A stretch of DNA of 64,000 bases, taken from the NCBI GenBank assembly GCA_020796225.1, contig CM036754.1, forward strand, positions 44,328,420 to 44,392,419, written 5' to 3'. This stretch comes from Arion vulgaris. Lineage: Eukaryota; Mollusca; Gastropoda; Stylommatophora; Arionidae. The position numbers were made by a program, and so were the translations under genes. The notes under the pieces were generated by a model, which was given only the letters and a program-made list of their open reading frames with translations, did no database searches and was not told where the DNA came from. Positions 11,301-26,300 of the stretch are shown in pieces. Numbering within the stretch: the first letter of the stretch is position 1; each line of letters begins with the position of its first letter.

Positions 11301-14300
11301 ACTATATAACTTGGAAGTTGTATATTTGATAGAGGATGGATAGTATTATTTGTATGGTAGTATGTTTGTTGGTGCAGTTATTATATTCGTAGCATCCTTA
11401 ATAGAGTTATTAGCTGTACACTTTCTCCCCTCCGTCTTCTTTCATTGTCTTTAGCAAGAATCATCGTTAGTACAAGTGTCGTTGACATGAGGAGAAATCG
11501 AAATTGTTTGCCACAAGCCACCGACCGTGGTCATGAACATCATTAAACCACTTTTCCTGGTGCCGTTGTAGTTGGCTTAAGTGGTTCTGATGTAATATCA
11601 CATGCTAACATACGGGCAGCCTTCAGGATAGAGCTGGTAAGGCACACACCGTTATGTATTGAAAATAGTGCATGCCTACCCGACCATCTATTTTCACATT
11701 TAATATGGCTGTCTTCTTTTCCATCCCCTTCCCTCCTTATCATATACCCCGCCCCTCGCTTTCTGTCAGGCTGAGCCATCTGCACTCCCCTCACTGGCAC
11801 TATCTCTCGTTCCCTCCTTCACGCGAAGAAAAATAGTTCCTTTTATTGTAAACCAGGTCAGAATATATCGCGTGCCTGCTTGAGCCATTTCCTCGCTCCT
11901 TCCTGCCAACCCTCGACAGGGCCCCGTCCCATCTTCTTTCAAAAAAGTCAACATAAGGCTGCCAATATTTAACAGTAACTTCCCCTTGTGTGATCTGTTC
12001 ACTTTCACCTTTGACCTGTTCCCAATACCATTCTTGCTTTAGCCACGTTGAATATCTGCATTGATTTCTATGCAACGTGTAATAGCCGTTTCTTGTTTGT
12101 TGACTATTGCTAGCCTATATCAAAAGCACTTGTACAGTAAGCTCCCTGTTTCATCACACTTATTCTAAATTCACATGATTAAGTCAAGCCTACTTCTGCC
12201 TGTCCAGAACTACTGGAGCAAGACGTGTTGGTACTGTAAACCATCTGCTAACGAATGCTCTTTTGGTTACTAGCAAATCTGTATTTCTTCATACACCCGG
12301 TATCTTCTGTAGCTTAAATAACACAAATAGATGGCTAACAATATGAGTAAAAACAGGATTTCAAGTTATAAAAACAACAAAAACAGGATAAGTGAACATG
12401 AACAAAGAGTAAAGCAACAAAAAACACGATGAAACTAGTTAGAATCAACTACATAAGTGTACTACAGTCCCTTTCAGTTTACATAAAGTTCTAACACTGT
12501 CAAATTAAGAACATTCTATACCATTAATTGAACATGTTAGTGGGGATGATTAAATCCATCTCACTAGAACTAAGACACTGAAAGAAACATAAGTAAAAAG
12601 GAAAGCAGGCCGTCACACATAAATCAGTCAAGAGGCGCCTTACCAGGCGCCTTGACTACCCGTGAATTCATAGCGGGCGAACACAAGAAGAAGATAACAA
12701 AGGAAATAAGGATACTCTATAGACACACACACATATATATATATATGATATAGAGATTGATTGACATGACCACCATCATCATTACACTTTTGTGAAATGA
12801 CTACATGCGCTCCGATCTTTCTTACACAAGAAGATTTCAGCAATAGAGCACAAACTCAACAGCGTTGGCTAGATAATGATGACAATTGAAATTTAATTTT
12901 GATGAGTTTGTCACCTCAGCAGCTTTCCGCCATGCTCTCATTGATTTTGTATGAGTTTTGTCACCTCAGCAGCTTTCCGCCATGCTCTCATTGATTTTGT
13001 ATGAGTTTTGTCACCTCAGCAGCTTTCCGCCATGCTCTCATTGATTTGGAGTTTTGTCACCTCAGCAGCTTCCGCCATGCTCTCATTGATTTTGTAGAGT
13101 TTTGTCACCTCAGCAGCTTTCCGCCATGCTCTCATTGATTTTGTATGAGTTTTGTCACTCAGCAGCTTTCGCCATGCTCTCATTGATTTTGTATGAGTTT
13201 TGTCACTCAGCAGCTTTCCGCCATGTCTCATTGATTTTGTATGAGTTTTGTCACCTCAGCAGCTTTCCGCCATGCTCTCATTGATTTTGTATAGTTTTGT
13301 CACTCAGCAGCTTTCCGCCATGCTCTCATTGATTTTGTATGAGTTTTGTCACCTCAGCAGCTTTCCGCCATGCTCTCATTGATTTTGTATGAGTTTTGTC
13401 ACCTCAGCAGCTTTCCGCCATGCTCTCATTGATTTTGTATGAGTTTTGTCACCTCAGCAGCTTTCCGCCATGCTCTCATTGATTTTGTATGAGTTTTGTC
13501 ACCTCAGCAGCTTTCCGCCATGCTCTCATTGATTTTGTATGAGTTTTGTCACCTCAGCAGCTTTCCGCCATGCTCTCATTGATTTTGTATGAGTTTTGTC
13601 ACCTCAGCAGCTTTCCGCCATGCTCTCATTGATTTTAACAACCAAATGGTTCATTTCCGTGCTTACCTTGAACATGAGACCAACGAATTATCACCTTTCT
13701 CTAATAGGACTAGACACTTGATGTCACCTACATTGAGATCAGGACTATAGAAAATGTCCCAATCACTCGACATGGGAAGCAAATGGAAAACTCTAGTAAA
13801 CTAGTAGACCCCAGTAGAAACCAAAATACAGATTAATACTTCTAAAACTTTGCTCGCCACAAAATTCTGTTTAACCTTTGCTCTCCGCCAAATTCTGTTT
13901 AGGATCATCCTCTTCAGCTCTGCAGATAAAACTCTGACCTCTTCCTTCACTGTGTACCTACTCGTGTAAGTTTTTGGCCTTCCTAATACTCTTTTCCTGT
14001 TGATTCCAATCAAGTGCATAACTGGTTATATTGTTTAGTTGTTTTTCTAAAGTTGTATTCAATCCATTACCACTTTTTATCTGTAGCCTCTAGTTGTATT
14101 GGTTTTGTCTTGTTCTCTTCCACAATTATTTATTTGTGATCTCTTCTGGCTGTCATCTGATACAAAGTGTTCAACCATTTTATCCATACAGCATGAAGCA
14201 ACAATTTTCTACATCCTCTATAAAACTATAACAATTTTCTATACCTTTTTCTAAGTTTGTTTCCAATGCCAGTATATCAGCTCATTAATTTCACCCAACT

Positions 14301-17300
14301 CCCCATTATGACAAAGTTGGTCAATTCATACATGTTCGTGAAGAATTTAAATTTGTGTATGTTCGTCATAACTCTTCATTCTGCTACCATCCGTCAGACC
14401 TTGATGTTTGGCAGCTTTGACTAACAGTCTGATACGATGACAATCGTGAATGATATGACATACATTCGGCCGGGGAGATTGACATGTCGCTTGGCAGCAA
14501 TCGTGAATGATATGACATACATTCGGCCGGGGGAATTGACATGTCGCGCTATTGATACTGTCTCACTGCGGTAATGAGACAGCAGAGCGACTGGCTAACA
14601 AAGATAATGCAGATGAGCAATCGGGCGTACCATTGAGTATCATTAGAAGCAAAGAATGACTAAATCAATGAGAAAGTATAATACTAACACAGGACGGGTA
14701 CCAACATTTTAGCATATTATAACAATACAAATAAGAATGAGAAAATCGAAGTATTTTTCAAAAGTATTTTAGGAGACACGAAGGGCTGGATAAGACCACT
14801 ACGGAAGTAGGCATCCCGGCAAAGAGAAGAGGAAGGCCGCGTAGACAATGGATTCAGGATGTAACTGATGATTTGAGCATGACGGCTGCAGAGACGGGAC
14901 ATCTGGACTATGAGAGAGATATCGAAGGCTTGTTAGGATGACAAAGTTCTGCTCAGGACATGCTGTTTAAGGATGATCATAACAAATTGACATTCTGGGC
15001 CATAGAACATGACACTCTAGACTCCGTAGTCACATGTATACAAAGTTCATAATTGGTAGGTAATTCAGACGTGTGTGTGCATTTAGACGGACACCACATA
15101 CTGCAGTGCACATTCTTCAAGAATGACATTCAGAAAATATCATACCAATATAACTAGATAAGCACTATATTGGACGAACAGTGTAAGAACAGAATGAGAG
15201 ACGTAAGAGCAACTGCTGAAAAACAATACAGTATGTATCCTGATCACGTGATCAGAAGATCAAGAAATATCTTCTTCGAACGCTCCATATCGACCATTTT
15301 TTAACCACTCTGTGATTTGTATGTGATTTGAGCCTAGAAGCGATTGTACGTTGTGCCAGTTATGCGTCTACAAGTAGGCAGCTTCTGCAATGCTTTTTAT
15401 TTACTAGGGTAGCTTCCCTAGGTCCTACACCTGTCGCCTCTTACGACATGTCTTGTAGGTCGCAGTTTTACTATTCTTTCCTTCCCTTGCGGGCCCCGGC
15501 ACCACACGGGCGCGAAGGTTATCCAGAAATACAAATCTGCTGTCACGTGACTGAGTCAATAATAAACTAGACAGATTGATTCAAATTCTATAACTACAGA
15601 TTGATAGTGAATGCAACATTAGTGCATTCACTTTGTGATTAACCATGTGTACATCCATCTATTTCTTGCACATGGAGATCTCAGCGTCAGTGCTCTAACT
15701 CCATAGCACCGGCGAGGGTCCCGGTGTAATTTTGAGAATACTGGAAATTTGTTGAAATTTTGCTTACAAACAATTTTTGTACCGGCAGCAACGTTCCAGT
15801 CTACTTTGGGTTTTACTCTGTCATGGGTTCAGCATGAAATCGGGACCTACGTTTTATCGTCCGTCTCCGATGGGTCTAAGAAATCTATTGCACCTACAAA
15901 GGGATATTTAAAAAATTCCCTGATCGCTCCACGAGAGAAACGAACCGAGAACTTTTGAAGCCTGGGGTGATCGCTTTACCTGAATGTCACGCTAGTTGGT
16001 TCCGTCTCTCCACAACATCCACCCATTTATCCACCCATCTAGTGGACAGAAAGCCAACATAGTACAGTGACTGTCGGGCTAGATGTGTGTATGAACATGC
16101 AGTGTTCACTTCCCAGTACAATCATCATCATCTTGTAGCGTGTCCTGTACATAACTTTGTCTCACCAGAACAATTCTTCTGAATCTCTATCATAGACCAG
16201 AATGTCCTGTCTTTGTTGATGTCATGTGCCGATCATATGTCGCGTCTTTTATTCTTCTTTGCCTTGGTGATCTTTCTCCGCTTTACTTAACTGTCTCTCT
16301 ATATACTTAGTCTACACAGTTAGAAATGCATACCCGGTACTTTCTGAGTTGGGATCAATTTGAAATAGCATTCACCGAAGATAACGTGTGTGTTCTACCG
16401 CAGGTACTTGGAAGTTACATGGGGCTTATGAGGGTATTGTCTATTTATAAAATTTGACAATGAAGCATTCACAATTTCAAGTGACATTTATATATATAAA
16501 ATATCTTCACAACTTCGTGTTGCTAGTATTGTGTGTGTCTCTCAATGTCGATATTAACCATTATACTGGCCATTTAACTAACTAACGATTTCTTCTACAA
16601 ATCATTGTTGCGCCCAGTGGAGCATAGGTCTCTAGGTCTCTTTCCCCCTCCTCCCTATGTTATATTCTGTACTATCATATTTACCTGCCTGCTATGTGAC
16701 TCAGTTGTCCCTTATCCCAATGTAGGCGAAATAGAGTTCCTAGTCTCATAGGAGACGGACGATAAAACGTTGGTCCCGATATCATGCCGAGCACGTAAAG
16801 GAACCCATGGCAGTGCCAAATCTGAAGTAGACTAGACAGTTGACATTCTCATTCTTTTTTTCTTTGTGGGTTCCTGCCTAGCTCATGTTTGCTTATGTTG
16901 TGGAAATATCCACCACAAATTTCTTTCTTTAATCTGCGTTTATGTTTGTTTCTATCATTTTCTTGTCCACAAGTTTAAATGTGTTATTATATCTGATCAT
17001 CTGATGCGACGATATATGAAACAGAGACAACTGCTGCTGAAGGTCTGGTACGTTTCCTGTAGTTTTACTGTCCAGAATTTGCGTCCACTAGCGGCCAGTC
17101 TGTTTAATATCTGTGCGTCGAATACAATATTTTACAGTAAGTTGCCAACACCATAACTGAACACTCACTTTCAGCTTCTTTCTCTCTATCTCTCTCTTCT
17201 CTCTCTTTCTCTCTCGTGCAAGTGTGATACAAATCAATAAATTATGACTAGCAGACACACACCAGACAACAGTCGAATGTGACAAGGGTTTTATATATAT

Positions 17301-20300
17301 ATATATATAAAATTTTTAATGTGTATAACAGGTATGTGAAACATAACCTGACGGGGTACATCGATTTTAGTCATCTCTTCTCTTTGTTTCCCCCATCTGT
17401 TTCCTCGCTTCAAATCGATGGCTCTTTCTTTCATTTTATTTGCTCAATTATTGTTATTGGCGCTGGTGGTCTAGTGGTTAGCATACCGGTCCTTGCAGTC
17501 ACGGGTTTGATTCTCTGTTAGGACAAGGTTGTTGTCGAATACATTCATTGAACATGCGTAGTTCATATTTATGTTGGAGAGACATTATTGAATGCGTAGT
17601 CATATTTTGTTGGGAGATACATTTTATGTTGGAGAGTCATATTTATGTTGGTGAGACATATAGGGTGAGACATATTTATGTTGGAGAGACAATTTATGTG
17701 AGTACATATTTATGTTGGAGAGACAAGAACATGCGTAGTTGCATATTTATGTTGGAGAAACAAAACAAGTTTAGAGAAAGTTACAGGGCAAGTGGAGAGA
17801 TATAATCAAATAACGTCAGTTATCGACCAACCTAACTTGAACATTCTTCTTCAAACATATCGACCACTTGTTAACCATTTGTGATTTGTATATGATCGGA
17901 ACCTAAGACGATTGTACGCTTGCACTATTATGTTGGACGCCTACAAGTAGGCCAGCACATCCGATTTATGCGACGCTTTTTATTTACTAGGGTATCTTCC
18001 CTAGGCCCCTACATCAGTCACCTTTTACGACATGCCTTGTAGGTTGCAGTGGTACTATTCTTTGTTTCCTTTGCGGGCCCCGGCACCACACGAGCATAAC
18101 GTTGAAAATAAAAGATGTGATCAGATTCCTTCTGAGATTGTTACTCTCTCCTCATTCATTCTACATGTCATATTTGGATACATCAGCTATGTATAAGCTA
18201 AATGTATATGTGTGGTTACTATTTCACTATTCACTCTGTCCGTTTCTTCTTTATCTAACTGTCGGTATCCCTCCTATCTTTACCACTACGATAAGCAAGT
18301 CGTGTCTTAGGTGGTTGGGGGAGGGGGTTGTGTGAGGAGGACCAGGCGATAACAGCAGATCCTGCTTGCTGTTACTTGTGTGTTCGCCACCTTTTGTGTG
18401 TGTGTGTGTGTGTGAGTGAAAGAAGAGGGATGGGGTTATAAAGGGACAGAAATAAAGAGAGGAAAAGAGGCGGGGAAAATGAGAACGGAATAGGTTAACA
18501 TAGAAAGAGAGCGGGAAGATGGAGGCCAGGGAGAGACAACGATAGAGTGACGGAGTAGACATATCTAGAATATCATTAGCTGTATGTAGTGGTTATGGGT
18601 ATCCCCAGAATGATTTGTCATTGATGCATTCAGTATTTATTTACCAAGGTCACATCTCATCATATATATATATATTATACCATATTTTCACATCGAATGT
18701 GAGTGCGTTTGTGGTTCTGCTTGTATGTACATGTGTATGTCTGTGTTCCATATGTTATCTTTGTCCATCACACCTGTCTTCATTAAGTGTGCAGTCTACA
18801 GGCTGTAGCTCGCTATGCACGATGTCTAATTATCGCAGGGGCTCTCAACTTGTTGTAACCGCACCCCGGGAGTGGAGATGATATTTCAGAGTATGCCACA
18901 AATGGAGCATGTATTGTATTCACAAAAGGAATCCAGTGTGCGGATAATTATTTCCTTATAATAGAATGTGCCAACATTATTCAAACATTTTGTAGCTGTC
19001 CAGGATACAGAAGTTTTGGAAACTCCCGAATTAGCGTAAAGCTAAACATGTGCACAACGCTGGCTACATTAGCGTGGGAGGGTAGGTTAAACCATGGGTC
19101 GGCACTATATTTGAGAGGAAAAACAATTTTCAAAGCTTCATCCGTCAACAAAGAAATAGTTGTCTAGCCACAGACAGAAGAGAACTATGAGATGATATAA
19201 CGAGTTATGAATAATGAAAGTGATATTTGTTTTCTACAATCAATTGCTTGATACTTGTCAACACATTAGTTTGACTAAACGATGGGGATAGTTGGATTAT
19301 CTATTAGAAAATTGTTCGCAGAAATGATCGAACATGGCAGGTTGCTGTAAGGATAGATGTCGTTTCTTGAAGTTTCCAACTTCCAGATGCTTACGTTGAT
19401 CTACCGTTCTGGGCATGCAGATGTTCGCGACAATGAGAAAGCGGACAGACTTCCATCGCATCGAACGTTGAAGATGGATAAGGGTGTGTTCTTCGTTCTC
19501 TTGGCGACCTACGGTTGGATGAGGACACTAAAATTGATCTTCAATCTATCCATCGATTAAAGGATTGTGGAATTATACTCTGTACAACCTGAGAGGCAGA
19601 TTGAGACGTGTGTTTAACCAGTGAGCTACGGAAAACATCTTCATGCATACCCTTTGTCATCTGTTAGCGGAGATTGAGTACTTATGGGTCTGCCCGGAGT
19701 GTTATGACATCGGTTCAGTCAGTAACCAATTCTTAGTCTCGTCTTGAAGATCTCTAGTTGAAGTAGGATTTGCTTCTCACTGTAACCACTTTCAGGTCGA
19801 CTCGCTCTGAGTTGAGTAGCATGACGACATCACACATCGTGTGCCGATGGTCTTAGAGAAATAGTCACCTAACACAGCATTCCCTAATAAAGATAATATT
19901 AAAAACCAATTTCTACTTATTGTTCTCTCACTCCAATATGATGAGTATGTTATATGGTGATCATAACTGTTACTACAGCTCGACATTGGTCTGTGTGGAC
20001 TAGGCTAAATATGACCGACATTGTGTCCGATTGTCAATTCATACTTAACAAGTTCCAAAACATGTGGGTTTGACGCAAGTGTGCTGCTGTAGTAATAACG
20101 GCGAGTCTTCAATATCATGTGTGGATATATTGTTCTGGACATCCATCACACAGCAGTAATGATCAGTCTAATATGATGGTTTTTTTTAATAAGCATCGAT
20201 ATCATAGTCGATACTTTTCTTGATATCAATGGATGGGACATATTATAGTCGATACTTTTCTTGATATCAATGGATGGGACATATTATAGTCATACTTTTC

Positions 20301-23300
20301 TGTTTCTAATATGGATGGGACATATTATAGCGATACTTTTCTTGATATCAATGGATGGGACATATTACAGTCAGATACTTATTCTTGAATTGATGGACAT
20401 ATTATAGTCGATACTTTTCTTGATATCAATGGATGGGACATATTATAGTCGATACTTTTCTTGATATCAATGGATGGGACATATTATAGTCGATACTTTT
20501 CTTGATATCAATGGATGGACATTATAGTCGATACTTTTCGATATCAATGGATGGGACATATTATAGTCGATACTTTTCTTGATATCAATGGATGGGACAT
20601 ATTATAGTCGATACTTTTCTTGATATCAATGGATGGGACATATTATAGTCGATACTTTTCTTGATATCAATGGATGGGACATATTATAGTCGATACTTTT
20701 CTTGATATCAATGGATGGGACATATTATAGTCGATACTTTTCTTGATATCAATGGATGGGACATATTATAGTCGATACTTTTCTTGATATCAATGGATGG
20801 GACATATTATAGTCGATACTTTTCTTGATATCAATGGATGGGACATATTATAGTCGATACTTTTCTTGATATCAATGGATGGGACATATTATAGTCGATA
20901 CTTTTCTTGATATCAATGGATGGGACATATTATAGTCGATACTTTTCTTGATATCAATGGATGGGACATATTATAGTCGATACTTTTCTTGATATCAATG
21001 GATGGGACATATTACAGTCTCTTTAGGACCCCATGTTTTCTTTAATTATGTCTTGGCCATTGACATGCACACTAACTTTAGACGGAGGAATTTTACATCA
21101 AACTTGGGTAGGAATTACATGTGAGCTGTGTGGAAACTAGCAGCAAGTATATAGTTAGTGATCTGCTGAAGAAGACATAGCCAACAATATGTATGTGCGA
21201 AGTGTAATCACGTGGGTTGTGTTAACTAAACAACTACCTTCTTCTTCTTGTCTGTAGCAATAACACGCTTACAGAGACTAATAGCTTGCTTATTCAATGT
21301 CACATCATTTGTGCACATCAATCTGCTGTACGCCAGCCAGCCAGCATAGATGAGGTTTTGTGCACATCAATGTGCTGTCAGTCATAATGACTTCTAGCTG
21401 TCAATCTCACATATGTGATCTGCTATTGAACTGAGACACACTTCTACTCCCTCGATGACTGTATTCATACCAATATGTATACAGATTACACTAACAACAT
21501 GATAGATGTGTCCCGCAATTCATGCTTGTAATGATGTGCCATTAGTTGATGTCCTGTCATTGTTTGTATAATCCACATTCTCATTGATTATGATAATGAT
21601 TTCTCTTTGAGATCTCATCAATGACTATAGAAGACAAGTTTAATCAGTAGTAAGATCTCATAAATGACTATAGAAAAGTTTAGTCAGTAGTGAGATATCA
21701 TCCATGACTATAGAAAAGTTTAGTCAGTAGTAAGATCTCATCCACGACTATAGAAAACAAGTTTAGTCAGTAGTAAGATTCATCATGACTATAGAAAAGT
21801 TTAATCAGTAGTAAGATCTCATCACTATAGGTTTCGTAGTGAGATATCATCCATGACTATAGAAGTTTAGTCAGTAGTGAGATCTCATCCATGACTATGA
21901 ACAGTTTAGTCAGAGTAGATTCATCCATGACTATAGAAGCAAGTTAGTCAGTGAAAACCTGTTCTCATACTAAGAGGTACATTGCGACATATAGTGTTAG
22001 ACTGACATTTGTCTTTGACCAACAGCAGACGATGGAGGATGTGGTCAACAACACACTGTTCGCATTTACTTCTCATTGTTTTTCTTGTTACCTATTGAGG
22101 CTCAGTCATTATCAGTTGCATGAGGATTATCATCATTAGCACTCGGGACATGTCCATGGAGGCTCCGATGACCCGCCTCAACAAATCCAGCAGCGCCCCA
22201 ACATGAGAACCGTTACAGTGAGAACAGAATCCCACTCCAACTGAAGATTTCGAAGACGAGATCACCCGTCTGGGAAGCAAAGGCACTAGCCACTACACTA
22301 TCGCGTCTCTCATCGTTTTTGAAATATCTCTAATTGATGTGTAACTAGTTATTGTACACGTTGTTTGCGTGGACATTCGCAGTTTAGTTTTATTATTCGG
22401 TGTATTCATTGAACGAAAATAGATGATGTTGCATTGCTCTTTCCTTTACCTGAACAAATAACTTGGAGATCTGTGGCACTGCGTCGTCATATATTAGTTT
22501 GAGTTTCAAATGTATTCATTGAACGAAAATAGGTAATGTTGCATTGTTCTTTGTGTTAACTGATAAACAACTCGTTGGGGGTGACTACGCTTCCTTCCTA
22601 TCTTGAAATCTAATATATGATTTTCAATCTTCGTCATTTCTCTCTCTCGCGATCGTTCTAAGGCCACTTTTATCATTGGATTGTGATATATAAGCAGCCA
22701 AACATCAAGAACGGATGTACGTGCACAGCCTTCAGTACCAAATGGAGCTCAGGTGCTTATCCTTCGGTGGCGTGTTCGATTTAAACCAGCGTTTACTGGG
22801 TTCGCTCTCCGTTAGCCTTTTGCTGTACCCAGCCAAAACCCACAAGGCGGCAGGTTGCTATTTTCTTTCAGGACAGCGACCCGTAGACGACCAGCCCTCA
22901 CTGGCTGATGAGCGTCATCTGCTCAGCTATACCCGTCTTGTTAATGGACTGCTTGGTTTGCATACCGTTCAGTTTTGTGTGTACGGTTTGCTCCGCTAGC
23001 CTTTGATTGTCCCCAATCAAACTACAAGGCAGCAGTAGCTCCCTGCGAGCGGAAACGCACACTGGCTTTACCTCTGCTGGGCTTTCCAGTTGTTCTGCAC
23101 ATTCGGGTGGATGCACACCTCGTGTCTGCCGTGCCATGCCGCCTGCCCTCGGTTGGGCCCACTCTTGCATCGCCAGCGTGCGTGCTCGCTTTGCGATGGT
23201 TCCTGCCTTATCGTCACCATCAGTTTTCGCCGTGCTCACGTTTGCCTGGGTTGTACGATTCTGTGGCTTATAATCGTGCCCCCATCCCTGTGATAGGGGC

Positions 23301-26300
23301 CCGAGTTCCGCTCTATGTTGGCCCACGTGCAGTTCAATTCGATTCCCAGCATACACATCGGCTCAAGAGAGAGCATGCGTGAGCGAGTTTCACCCCACGT
23401 GGTTCTACGTTTATCCTTCAAGCTTTTCCCATCGGCCGGGAGAGACGAGAATTAAGTCACTCTGCGAGTTCGCTCGGCTGTGTTGCTAGAGGATCCCATC
23501 TGTCATAGTCCCACAGGTGGCAGCGGAGGAATGGACAGTTAGCCAGATAGTTAGTGTAGTATAATTAGATATTTAATAGTTGAGACTATGCGTTGCACTC
23601 TATAAGCAGAAGTGCAACACATAACTACGAGACATGACGCTCTTGTGTAGTAAAATAGTGACGATTTAGTTACGGTAGTTAGTTAGTAAACAGAAGAGAG
23701 GCGACAGGGAAACCGCAGACGTTTAGTCTGACCAAGTATCATGAATAAAAACTTGTATGAAGTCTACCAACTGGTTCGTTTTGTAAGCATCGTTTGAACA
23801 CTATCACAACGATATTAATACCTTCAATAAGTGTCGTGGTCGAAGTGACCTACCCATCTAACGTGCCTACCTTTGCATCTCTACTGCCCCAGAGAAGCCT
23901 CCCACGGCACCTGCCCTCTTAGTCAGACCGGAACTACCGTCTGTTACCAGGTCACCACGTGGAGGTGAGGGCAGGGGATTAGCGCCAGCTCGCTAATCCT
24001 GGCGTGCCGTTGTTTTCTTGCGCCTTTGACATCGTCATTTTAAGTCTCTTTACACAGATCATGTGTTTAGATTGTAAACAAATGGGGGTATAATCCGTAA
24101 TAGTCCATATTGAGACGAAAGCAGTAGTTGAAACTTATATTCGATTCATTATGGTCATTGTGACATCACCTTCGCATGGTATGTATGCTTAGTAATGTTC
24201 AGATATTCTGGCCATGAATCAGCTTTAGCCGTGCATTAATACTTCCTACTGGTTCTCTGAGACTCCCATTAACTAAGGCAACTGTTCTGTTTAAACCTAT
24301 CTTTCGATAACTACAACAATCAGCCTCACTGCAATAATAAACCTCATCTAACTACTGATTTCATCGACACGTTCCAAACGATGGTATGTGTGTATATTGT
24401 AGATGCTTCCAACCTTCAGGGTGTTACGTGGATCGACAATTTCTTGACGGTAATGCGACATGGATCTAAATTGACGCTACTAACCGCAGACAGAAGGAAT
24501 ATCATATAAAATGTTAGCAATGTCACCACTTGATGGACGGATATCAATATATGTATAACAACAAACTAATCACGCCAACCAGGTGTATATATACGTATAT
24601 AGTGATATATATATGTGTGTCATCCTCTATGTGTCTGCATGTGGAGAGACTGATCATATACCGGTCTGTCTGAAGAGACTGACCACATACTTGTCTGTCT
24701 GGAGAGACTGACCACATACCTGTGTATCTCTAAACAGACTAACCACTTCTGTCTGAAGAGACTGGCCATATATCGTCTGTCTGGAGAGACTGACCACATA
24801 CGGGTCTGGACAGACTGCTTGCCTGTCGGGATCCATTGAAATCATTTCTGTCAACCATGAAAAAAACCCAAAGATCATTAAAACAAGCATGCGTACGTCA
24901 GGACTTTTCTCATAGATTTGTCGTCTCTAGGAATGATACGAGCACATTCTTCTTAATTAAAAAAGAAAGAAGAGAAGATGGCGAAGAAAACAATAGATAC
25001 GTATGTGTGTGTCTAGCCACTCCTCACTGAATCGTGTGTGAACATTTGTCTTTAGCATGCTCTTTCACCTCTGCGCATTAATTTATGTACACGTATGAAG
25101 TGCTACTATAAATAGCCTTCTCTTGACTTTCAAACGGCATCATTCGAGCCTGAAGTAGTCCCTGTCATACAAAACCAGACGTACAATGAGACGGAAAATA
25201 GCAAGTTTTACAGTAGGAAAGTAGGGCGTAAACAACTGCAGAAATTGTGTACAAATAGTGAGTGTCTGGTCTTTTAATCAGTGATTCTCCAACGGTATAT
25301 CGTGACACCCACATTTTCATTCAATCTCACGGTGTGAACTATTCTAATTTATTATTTTTTAACCGATCCAGAAACACTTGAGCTTTCAGTTCTTCGGATC
25401 GGTGCCATGGACATCGTAACCCTTCGGTTCGGTGCCACGAACACCATAAAACTGGAGAACCTGTGGTTTTTCTGAAAGCCCGCAGAATTGAACCGCACTC
25501 ACAGGGCGCTTGTACCTGTCTTCCAGCTCGCTACGAACACGCTAGGCAGACGGGCGAGCTATTCTAATAAAGATGTATTGTCGCAGATCATCCGCGCTAG
25601 GGACTCTGATTCCCCAAAAGCATCACACTGTTACTATTAACCCTTTCATTCCGTACTGTTTTTAACCTCCGGGTATTTACAATGTATACGAACTAGTTAG
25701 TATACTGGCTTTACGTCATCTGAAAAATTCCAACGAGCCAGTATATCAGCTGAGAAAGACAAAAGGGTTATGATGTTAACAATAAGAACCTAACACCAGT
25801 GGCAGGAGAACTTCTGATGTTCCATAGTTAACTAAATCTTAACTGAATCAATTCATTTTCTTATAATGAGCAGCTTCTTCTTCAAACACCCCCATATCCA
25901 CCACTTATTAACCACTCTTTGTGATTTGTATGTGATCTGAGCCGAAGAGCGATTGTACATTGTGCCAGTTATGCGCCTAAAAGTAGACCAGCGCAATCCG
26001 ATTTCTGCAACGCTTTTTATTTACTAGGGTAGCTTCCTAGGCCACCAGCCACCTCTTACGACATGCCTTGTAGGTGACAGTGTTACTCCGCTATCAGCCC
26101 CTGTAACATCCAGGTGAATGAGCAGCTATACTGGGAATACAGTGCTAGACTCAACGCTTGTTCGTGACCAATACCACACAATGGATGAGGATGTGGCCAA
26201 CATGACACTGATCAGCCATTACTGCCCAGTATTTCTCTGCTACACAATTCAGACAATCAAGAAGTCAACTTGAGAGTCATGGGGTTAGAAAGAAATTCTA

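Larger units (their letters stand above)
22640..24031 (+). mobile_element. Unclassified GC-rich 1-kb element (GCR), copy 1
   Basis: Begins ctctctctcgcgatcgttct and ends ttgcgcctttgac. Flanked by tcgtcattt (22631-22639, 24032-24040). Aligned with copy 2 at 34483-35446 over its whole length, apart from a 352-bp insertion at 23501. A TATA-like word gatatataag lies 45 bases from the left end in both. Inside, a 60-base block (GTTAGCC..CCCAGCC..AAGGCGGCAG) recurs at about 22986-23045. The strand is arbitrary, set by the TATA-like word. No inverted ends and no recognisable protein; GC content is far above its surroundings. The overlapping 88-152-residue frames are due to base composition. Confidence 0.7.

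Noticed and set aside
11543..12075. Three overlapping minus-strand frames of 80-91 residues
   Set aside because: No known motif, and they overlap each other in different frames on a pyrimidine-rich strand; chance frames are likely.
17458..17530. Functional tRNA gene
   Set aside because: Box A- and box B-like words are present, but acceptor and anticodon stems do not pair well by eye; more likely a SINE head.
22898..23382. Overlapping 135-152-residue frames on both strands
   Set aside because: High GC lowers stop frequency; the second copy of the element does not keep the same frames.
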